Positions 33,468 through 38,897 of a stretch of 38,897 nt of DNA are shown here, piece by piece. The translations under genes and the position numbers were made by a program. The notes under the pieces are model-generated. The model was not told where the DNA came from. It saw only the letters and a program-made list of their open reading frames with translations, and made no database searches. This stretch comes from Prochloraceae cyanobacterium PL24a_bin.78 (GTDB taxonomy: Bacteria > Cyanobacteriota > Cyanobacteriia > Cyanobacteriales > JANQIW01): contig JANQIW010000131.1 in assembly GCA_028281945.1 (NCBI GenBank), positions 1 to 38,897 on the forward strand. Reading direction: 5' to 3'. The stretch's first letter is position 1. The number at the start of each line of letters is the position of its first letter.

Positions 33468-35234
33468 ATGAAACAAATTATTTCCCAAATTATCAAACCA
33501 CAAAAACTATTATTATTAACACTAATTAGCGTATTTTTATTACTAAATTTAACCGCTTGTAAGCCAGCAGCTTTAGGGAAACAAGACTCTCAATTAGTCC
33601 AAGCAATTTTAAGCGATCCCAAAACATTTAACGCTGCACTTTCTCAAGAAATTCCCAACGTTTTTGGCTTAATTTATGAAGGTTTAATCTTTGAAAATCC
33701 CATCACTGGAGAAACTGAACCAGCCTTAGCAAAATCATGGCAATTTTCCGAAGATAAACAAAGAATAACCTTTACCCTAAGAGAAGGTTTAAAATGGTCA
33801 GATGGCCAACCTTTAACCGCAGAAGATGTTGATTTTAGTTACAATCAAATCTATCTTAATGAAGAGATTCCATCCAATGTTAGAGATAGTTTACGAGTAG
33901 GGAGAAGTGGCACTTTACCTACTGTTAAAAAATTAGACAATTTGACAATAGAATTTTCTATTTCAGAGCCATTTGCACCATTTTTAAGAAGTACTGGATT
34001 GTCTATTTTACCCGCTCATATTTTACGATCGAAAGTAGAAAACAAAGATGAAAATGGGAAACCAGTATTTTTATCAACATGGGGAATCGATACACCCCCA
34101 GAAGAAATTATCGTCAACGGACCCTATAAATTGGATCAATACTTTACCTCAGAGCGAGTAAAATTTGCAGCAAATCCTTATTATTGGCGCAAAGATTCCC
34201 AAGGAAAACAGTTACCTTATATTAAAGAAATTGTCTGGTCAATCGTCGAATCAACAGATACATCTTTATTGCAATTTCGCTCAGGAAGTTTAGATTCAAT
34301 TGGAGTTTCCCCCGAATATTTTTCCTTATTAAAAAGAGAAGAAAAACCAGGGAATTTTACTATTTATAACGGTGGGCCTGCCTATGGACTTATGTTTATG
34401 GCATTCAATCAAAACCAAGGAAAAAGGAATGGTAAACCTTTAATAGAGCCTTATAAATCTCGGTGGTTTAATAACGTTAATTTTAGAAAAGCTATTGCTT
34501 ATGGCATCGATCGACAAAGAATGATCAATAATATTTATCAAGGCTTAGGACAAACCCAAAACTCTCAAATTTCCGTCCAATCTCCTTACTATTATTCTGA
34601 AGTAAAAACCTACGATTACAATCTAGAATTAGCGAAAAAATTGCTACTTCAAGAAGGGTTTAAATACGACGAAGAAGGTAAATTATTAGATGCTGAAAAT
34701 AATCCAGTGAGATTTAGTTTGTTAACTAATGCTGGTAATAAAATCAGGGAGCAATTAGGATCTCAAATCAAAGAAGACCTAAGCAAACTAGGAATTCAAG
34801 TGGACTTTACGCCCATTGCATTTGGAGTATTAGTAAATAAATTAACCCAAACTTTAGATTGGGATGCTCATATAATTGGATTTGGAGGGGGGAATGAGCC
34901 TCACGGTTCTGTAAATCTTTGGTATCCGGATGGTAACTTACATCTTTTTAATCAGAAACCCCAAGCAGGAAGTCCTCCCATAGAAGGAAGAGTAGTGATG
35001 GATTGGGAAGAACAAATGGCAGAATATTACATTCAAGCAGCTAAGGAATTAGACGAAGAAAAACGTAAAGCTATTTATGCCAAAGCCCAAATCCTAGGAC
35101 AAGAATATTTGCCCTTAATTTATTTGGTAAATCCTTTATCCCTTGGAGCAGTAAGAAATCGTTTTCAAGGAATAGAATATTCTGCCCTAGGTGGTGCATT
35201 CTGGAATGTAGAACGCTTAGAAATTACTGAATAA
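33468..35234 (+). CDS. Peptide/nickel-type ABC transporter substrate-binding lipoprotein (SBP family 5)
   Basis: A 588-residue extracytoplasmic solute-binding protein. The signal peptide (hydrophobic at about 13-27) ends in the lipobox LTAC with lipidated Cys31. Family 5 hallmarks follow: GLIYEGLIFENPITGETEPALAKSW, FTLREGLKWSDGQPLTAEDV and NFRKAIAYGIDRQRMINNIYQG. It would capture oligopeptides or similar solutes outside the plasma membrane and deliver them to a DppBC-like permease. No permease or ATPase genes adjoin it, so partners lie elsewhere. It is convergent with the EgtD-like gene, 13 bases apart. The ligand cannot be deduced. Confidence 0.92.
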   Translation: MKQIISQIIKPQKLLLLTLISVFLLLNLTACKPAALGKQDSQLVQAILSDPKTFNAALSQEIPNVFGLIYEGLIFENPITGETEPALAKSWQFSEDKQRITFTLREGLKWSDGQPLTAEDVDFSYNQIYLNEEIPSNVRDSLRVGRSGTLPTVKKLDNLTIEFSISEPFAPFLRSTGLSILPAHILRSKVENKDENGKPVFLSTWGIDTPPEEIIVNGPYKLDQYFTSERVKFAANPYYWRKDSQGKQLPYIKEIVWSIVESTDTSLLQFRSGSLDSIGVSPEYFSLLKREEKPGNFTIYNGGPAYGLMFMAFNQNQGKRNGKPLIEPYKSRWFNNVNFRKAIAYGIDRQRMINNIYQGLGQTQNSQISVQSPYYYSEVKTYDYNLELAKKLLLQEGFKYDEEGKLLDAENNPVRFSLLTNAGNKIREQLGSQIKEDLSKLGIQVDFTPIAFGVLVNKLTQTLDWDAHIIGFGGGNEPHGSVNLWYPDGNLHLFNQKPQAGSPPIEGRVVMDWEEQMAEYYIQAAKELDEEKRKAIYAKAQILGQEYLPLIYLVNPLSLGAVRNRFQGIEYSALGGAFWNVERLEITE

Positions 35235-35247
35235 GAAATTAATACAG

Positions 35248-36210
35248 TTAAACTCCTAAAATATGAATTACCATACGACCATCTTCATGTACTAAACAAT
35301 CTTTAGGTTTTAAACCAGCCTGTTTCGCAATACTTTGGAAATAATCTATAGGATATTTATAAGAACTTAAGAGATGAAACTTTTGCCCTTGTTTTACTTT
35401 CACAGGAGTATTATCCAAAACAAATTCTTGGTCTTCAGTAGCCTTGACATTATGTTCAACACAATGTTTTTCAGAGTCCCAATTGAATAAATATTGAAAT
35501 CCATAAGGATTAAAACCAGTAACAGGTAAATCCCGGTTAATGAAATACAAAATACTTTCTGTTAAATTAGCCATTTTGCCATCATCGTAAGCTTGTCTTA
35601 ATGAGGATTCATTTTGATTAGAATCTACACCCACAATTAAAAGGCCATTGGGTTGTAGTGCTTGCCCAATTCTCGTTAAAAAAGCAAGGCAGTTCTCAAT
35701 AGAAAGATTAGTAATGGTACTACCTTTAAAAAATACTACTGGGTTAGGGAAATCTTTAACCAAATCTACATTTTTAATAAAATCAGAATTAATAGTTTTA
35801 ACAGATACCTGTGGTAATTCCTCTTTTAATATTGCTTCACTATCATCAAGATAAGTTTGACAAATATCAACAGGGATATAACTTTTAAGATTTTTAACAG
35901 CCTTAAGGAAAGGTAAACTTTTATTTTTGAAAGCCTTATCCGTACCGGGACCAAATTCAATAATACTAGCTTCTGGTGGGACATAACTAGCCATTTTAGG
36001 ATAAACCTGATTAATTAACTCGATTTCTTCCCGATAAAGGTAATAATTGGAGTTTTTAGAGATTAATTCCATGTAATATACTTCACCCTTAGCCGGATCA
36101 TCCTGAATCTCTGGATTGGGGGTGCTGTATAAATAAGAACCCATATGATCTTTTTTTCCCTCTAGAAAAAGAGATTTAGTATCTGCAAGAAATGATGTCT
36201 TAAAGTCCAT
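35248..36210 (-). CDS. EgtD-like SAM-dependent methyltransferase (Methyltransf_33)
   Basis: A 320-residue methyltransferase of the EgtD/DUF2260 family. The SAM site is IIEFGPGTD (83-91), the NYYLYREE segment (55-62) aligns with the EYYPTRTE substrate loop of EgtD, and FKGSTITNL (161-169, Asn168) aligns with the FLGSTIGNL loop that holds the histidine-contacting Asn. Near the C-terminus, LLSSYKY aligns with TEVSCKF of mycobacterial EgtD, so the Ser is kept but the histidine-binding Glu is replaced by Leu. EgtD trimethylates histidine in ergothioneine synthesis. Given this change and the absence of egtB nearby, the substrate here may differ. The alignment is by eye and from memory. Confidence 0.8.
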   Translation of the reverse strand: MDFKTSFLADTKSLFLEGKKDHMGSYLYSTPNPEIQDDPAKGEVYYMELISKNSNYYLYREEIELINQVYPKMASYVPPEASIIEFGPGTDKAFKNKSLPFLKAVKNLKSYIPVDICQTYLDDSEAILKEELPQVSVKTINSDFIKNVDLVKDFPNPVVFFKGSTITNLSIENCLAFLTRIGQALQPNGLLIVGVDSNQNESSLRQAYDDGKMANLTESILYFINRDLPVTGFNPYGFQYLFNWDSEKHCVEHNVKATEDQEFVLDNTPVKVKQGQKFHLLSSYKYPIDYFQSIAKQAGLKPKDCLVHEDGRMVIHILGV

Positions 36211-36437
36211 GAAAATAAATTTTAAACTACAAAATCGACAAAATTTATTATACCATCAATATTTTGTAAATATATAGCAACCTAAACAAGATGTTATATT
36301 TCTATATATATCAATTCATTATTGTACCGAAAATGATAAACAATGAATGAAACAGAGATAAAATTACCAATATTATAAGGACTTAAGTATAAAACCCTAA
36401 GCCCTTTACACTTTACATATATGTGTTCTGTATATAA

Positions 36438-36510
36438 TACCCCCAAGGGAATTCGAATCCCTGTCGCCTCCGTGAAAGGGAGGTGTCCTAGGCCTCTAGA
36501 CGATGGGGGC
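36438..36510 (-). tRNA. trnE: tRNA-Glu (anticodon UUC)
   Basis: A 73-base tRNA. The 7-bp acceptor pairs GCCCCCA with TGGGGGT, followed by discriminator A. The anticodon stem is CCTCC/GGAGG with loop CTTTCAC, giving anticodon TTC, and the T arm carries GGGATTCGAATTCCC. CCA is not encoded. Its sequence matches the cyanobacterial and chloroplast tRNA-Glu that serves both translation and, via glutamyl-tRNA reductase, tetrapyrrole (chlorophyll, haem) synthesis. A strong promoter lies directly upstream. Confidence 0.96.
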
Positions 36511-36534
36511 TAGTCCTTATCTCAGACATTTACC

Positions 36535-36564
36535 ACTATAACTAATCTAAATAGATTTGTCAAC
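36535..36564 (-). promoter_or_regulatory. Promoter of tRNA-Glu
   Basis: On the minus strand a consensus TTGACA (-35, 36559-36564) and TATAGT (-10, 36535-36540) are separated by 18 bases. Transcription would begin about 15-18 bases before the tRNA 5' end. This is the best sigma70-type promoter match found in the window. Confidence 0.75.
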
Positions 36565-36587
36565 CTTTTTCCTAAAAAAAATCCAAA

Positions 36588-37136
36588 TCAACGAAAGCCT
36601 TGCTGTAATTGGATTAGACGCTCTTGAGTTTTAGCATCAAGAGAATTAAACAAAAAACGACCAGAAGATTTTTTTTGATTTTTCAACTTGCGCTTATTTC
36701 GTTTTGTCGTAGAATGTATGTCATGGGATAATTTCTGGGCAGACATCCATTCGGCACCATATCCTACCGCAGTTAATCTTTGAGCGCGATCGCACGTAGC
36801 TACGATTAACCTTGGAGATGGAGGAGAATAACGGTTAGAGAAAGAAGCACAAAACTTTTCGATATAAGTATCGGCAGTTTGGGCGAAAGCTGTGTAATAT
36901 ACTGATACATTGGAAGTATGCTTTTCTTGGCAACCGGGAGTTTTTTGATAATGAGCATCAAAAACTACAAGTGTTTCAAATCCTTTATAAGCAGTGTAAT
37001 TAATCAAAGATTCGATTAATTCTTGACGTGCTAACTCCAGACTTTGATGATCGCGAATCTGTTTTAACCAAGACCAAGAACCAATAATATTGTATCCATC
37101 AACCAGTAATACAGCCAGAGGATTATAAGAAGCCAT
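36588..37136 (-). CDS. NYN-domain RNase (YacP/Rae1-like)
   Basis: A NYN (PIN-like) ribonuclease-domain protein. The likely start is the ATG at 37136 (MASYNPLAVLLVDGYNIIGSW, 182 residues), because the motif LLVDGYN normally sits close to the N-terminus; an upstream in-frame ATG at 37199 would add 21 residues. Acidic catalytic positions lie in LLVDGYN, LVVFDAHY, QTADTYIE and VATCDRAQ. Bacillus Rae1 (YacP) cleaves mRNA on the ribosome; the cyanobacterial protein is presumed similar. The C-terminal ~50 residues are Lys/Arg-rich and may bind RNA. One HIP1 octamer lies at 36786-36793. It follows the ABC ATPase gene closely (4 bases if the upstream ATG is used). Confidence 0.85.
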   Translation of the reverse strand: MASYNPLAVLLVDGYNIIGSWSWLKQIRDHQSLELARQELIESLINYTAYKGFETLVVFDAHYQKTPGCQEKHTSNVSVYYTAFAQTADTYIEKFCASFSNRYSPPSPRLIVATCDRAQRLTAVGYGAEWMSAQKLSHDIHSTTKRNKRKLKNQKKSSGRFLFNSLDAKTQERLIQLQQGFR

Positions 37137-37203
37137 TGTAATCGGCAAGAAACATAATAAGAGTACTTGGCAGTGAATAATATCTACCAATTTTAACAAA
37201 AAA

Positions 37204-37902
37204 TTATAATTCTTGCTCTTGAATTTGTAATAATCTCTTACCTAATTCCAGAGGATCTCCACTAGCTAAGACTTTGCCCTCACCAAGCAAAAAAGCTCCA
37301 TCAGCAAATTGTAATTCTTCTAAACGGTGTGTTACCCAAACCCCTGTAATTCCACGACTTTTCACTAAATCCTTAACAGTTGAGACCAAATCAATTTGGG
37401 TATCTCGATCTAACAAAGCAGTCGGCTCATCAAGAAGTAAAATCGAGCAATGGCGAGCAATAGCCCCTGCAATAGCAATCCGCTGTTTTTGTCCTCCACT
37501 AAGAGCATAAATTGGTCGGTTTTCCAAATCCAAAAGATTAACAGCTTCCAATGCCTCTCTTACTCTCAAGCGAACTTTTTTAGGAGAGAGATTTTCCGAA
37601 ACTAATCCAAAAGCGATATCAGAAGCTACTGTTGGCATTACCAACTGACGATCTGGATTTTGAAAGACAAACCCTATAGGTGAATCAATCTCGATTTTAC
37701 CAAGATCAGGAGTTAATAAACCTGCTATTAATTTTAATAAAGTAGATTTTCCACAGCCATTATCTCCCAAAAGCATCCAAAATTCACCTTGGGGTACTTC
37801 TAAAGAGCAAGATTTTATGATAGGTTTTTCTTTGCTAAAACCAAATTTTAAATCTTTTACTCGAATAGCCATGGGAGACTTTTCTACTTTACTTTGATTC
37901 AT
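37204..37902 (-). CDS. ABC transporter ATP-binding protein (energy-coupling factor type)
   Basis: A 232-residue ABC ATPase with Walker A GDNGCGKST (46-54), Q-loop Gln81 in VFQNPDRQLVMPTV, signature LSGGQKQR (134-141) and Walker B LLLDEP (Asp158-Glu159). The QNPDRQLVMPTVASDIAFGL segment is typical of ECF transporters (CbiO/EcfA), which import vitamins or metal ions with a separate T component. Neither a T nor an S component adjoins it. A second start at Met11 is possible. Its ATG overlaps the UPF0367 stop codon by four bases (ATGA), so the two genes are translationally coupled. Confidence 0.9.
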   Translation of the reverse strand: MNQSKVEKSPMAIRVKDLKFGFSKEKPIIKSCSLEVPQGEFWMLLGDNGCGKSTLLKLIAGLLTPDLGKIEIDSPIGFVFQNPDRQLVMPTVASDIAFGLVSENLSPKKVRLRVREALEAVNLLDLENRPIYALSGGQKQRIAIAGAIARHCSILLLDEPTALLDRDTQIDLVSTVKDLVKSRGITGVWVTHRLEELQFADGAFLLGEGKVLASGDPLELGKRLLQIQEQEL

Positions 37903-38168
37903 TTCTCGTTAGTTGCAGCAAAAAATCCCGCTACTCTCGAAGTTGAAGGCCCTGATTTTTGAGATACTACTACCGCACAGATACGATCGCTAAATACCGC
38001 GACTTTTTTTTCAGGTTGTTTATCACAAGTCAATTCTAATAATTGAGGCGTAGCACCAGATAAAGCATCAGTAATTTTCTTATAAAGCTTATCTGCATCC
38101 TCAGATTCTTTTCTATCTACAGATAGAGGCATGGGAGTATCTTTTACAATTAAGTCTATGGTAAACAT
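37899..38168 (-). CDS. UPF0367 family protein
   Basis: An 89-residue protein of the cyanobacteria-specific UPF0367 family (same family as Synechocystis Ssl1972, from memory). It starts MFTIDLIVKDTPMPLSVDRKE and carries LLELTCDKQPEKKVAVFSDRICAVVV in the middle. No signal peptide or membrane segment. The function is unknown. It is first in a probable operon UPF0367-ABC ATPase-NYN RNase, with an ATGA overlap to the ATPase gene. Confidence 0.87.
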   Translation of the reverse strand: MFTIDLIVKDTPMPLSVDRKESEDADKLYKKITDALSGATPQLLELTCDKQPEKKVAVFSDRICAVVVSQKSGPSTSRVAGFFAATNEK

Positions 38169-38732
38169 TTTTCGTTGATTTTAAATAATAACTACTGAAA
38201 TATTATCCTCTACTATGGTAGAAGTAAATTTGAAACTAATATTCTTCTTAATTAACAGAATATATCTAACTAAATATCTAGAAAAAACTATAACTAAAAA
38301 TTATTTTTCCACAAGGATATTTATTTTGTAGTGTTTTCATTTCTACTTTTTTTAGAAAAGAACCAAAAAATAACAATAGATTCATCTAGAGAAAATCTTG
38401 TCATGAGTATAGTTTGAAATTATTCTATTCAGACAATTATATAATCTATCTAAGTCAAAGTTATATTCAGTTTATCTTAGCATAAATTAGTAAATAACGA
38501 TCAAACCACCATCAAAATTTTGAGGTAGATTCCATAATATCTTCAACAACTCAAAAAACTTTATAATTTATTAAGAATTTTCTTGTCAAAATCGCAAATA
38601 ATGTTTTAAGATAGGAAAAGATTAAGAAAAGTAAACTTTTCTCACAAAAAGTCTCAAAAAAAAATCAAAGTTTAGAGACAAAATAAAAATCAAAAACAAG
38701 ATAGAAATCATAAATATACGGAGATAAGCGTC
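38169..38732. other. psbD upstream region
   Basis: A 564-base AT-rich gap between the divergent UPF0367 and psbD genes. The psbD-proximal part holds a candidate promoter (38583-38612), a ~115-base A-rich leader and a GGAG ribosome site at 38720-38723. The left part shows no ORF, tRNA or repeat that I recognise. Its size suggests regulatory sites for a light-responsive psbD promoter, which is inference. Confidence 0.55.
38583..38612 (+). promoter_or_regulatory. Candidate psbD promoter
   Basis: TTGTCA (-35, 38583-38588) and TAAGAT (-10, 38607-38612) with an 18-base spacer. A start near 38619 would leave a leader of about 115 bases. Hexamer matches are fair, not perfect. Confidence 0.45.
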
Positions 38733-38897
38733 ATGACAGTAGCATTAGGACGCGCTCAAGCAGAAAGAGGATGGTTTGACGTTCTCGATGACTGGCTAAA
38801 GCGCGATCGATTTGTATTCGTAGGTTGGTCTGGATTATTACTTTTCCCCTGTGCATATTTAGCATTAGGTGGTTGGTTAACTGGCACAACATTTGTA
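38733..38897 (+). CDS. psbD: Photosystem II D2 protein, N-terminal fragment (runs off window)
   Basis: The first 55 codons of psb[35 protein letters not shown] then the start of the first transmembrane helix ([13 protein letters not shown]). D2 pairs with D1 in the photosystem II reaction centre in the thylakoid membrane and binds P680 chlorophylls, pheophytin and quinone QA. The gene is cut by the window edge, not truncated biologically. A GGAG ribosome site lies nine bases before the ATG. In cyanobacteria psbC often overlaps the 3' end of psbD, outside this window. Confidence 0.97.
   Translation, partial: MTVALGRAQAERGWFDVLDDWLKRDRFVFVGWSGLLLFPCAYLALGGWLTGTTFV

Overview
The window comes from a low-GC, unicellular-type cyanobacterium. 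Three things point there: the start of psbD (photosystem II D2) at the right end, a dnaE C-terminal gene that begins with the C-half of a split DnaE intein (a cyanobacterial hallmark), and an arrangement of cyanobacterial families (UPF0367, DUF3352, NdbB-like NDH-2, DUF29, Uma2). The AT-rich composition would fit a Cyanobacterium/Geminocystis-like lineage, but that is inference and no species is claimed.

Layout. 1-1.6 kb: tandem-repeat intergenic DNA, then split-intein dnaE-C. 1.9-4.1 kb: thioredoxin, a nitrilase-family amidase, and a DUF29 gene sitting between two copies of a ~105-bp structured repeat. 4.1-10.5 kb (minus strand): DUF3352 membrane protein, HAD hydrolase, NDH-2, a membrane Ser/Thr kinase with a C-terminal PPC-like domain, and gcvT. 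10.7-16.0 kb (minus): DUF4129, DUF4350 and MoxR ATPase in tight succession, then an O-antigen-ligase-type membrane protein. 16.2-23.8 kb is the most accessory-like stretch: two inverted Uma2 paralogues bracket a cytosine-deaminase-like gene, carB, and a glycosyltransferase fused in frame to an antitoxin-like domain that overlaps a DUF5615 toxin gene; a HicB-like fragment follows. 24-25 kb: class II aldolase. 25.1-25.7 kb: a dense block of short tandem repeats. 25.7-31 kb (plus): ccdA, a pentapeptide protein, an unknown acidic protein, a GT4 glycosyltransferase and a DMT transporter. 31-33.2 kb: an aminopropyltransferase divergent from an agmatinase-family ureohydrolase (polyamine or guanidino metabolism). 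33.5-36.2 kb: an orphan lipoprotein substrate-binding protein convergent with an EgtD-like methyltransferase. 36.4-38.2 kb (minus): tRNA-Glu(UUC), NYN RNase, an ECF-type ABC ATPase and UPF0367. 38.7 kb to the end: psbD.

Most genes are core metabolism or photosynthetic housekeeping: glycine cleavage, carbamoyl phosphate, Calvin/glycolysis aldolase, cytochrome c maturation, tetrapyrrole/translation tRNA-Glu, PSII. The most unusual points are the glycosyltransferase-antitoxin fusion with a 9-A run at its junction, the inverted Uma2 pair around carB, a composite repeat family (GGGAGAAT octamers, CTKATTA-type heptamers and GACAAGGAA nonamers with conserved linkers), the paired structured repeats around the DUF29 gene, an EgtD-like enzyme that appears to lack the histidine-binding glutamate, and an aminopropyltransferase that resembles the ACL5/thermospermine-synthase type. 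I saw no CRISPR array, transposase, prophage or rRNA.
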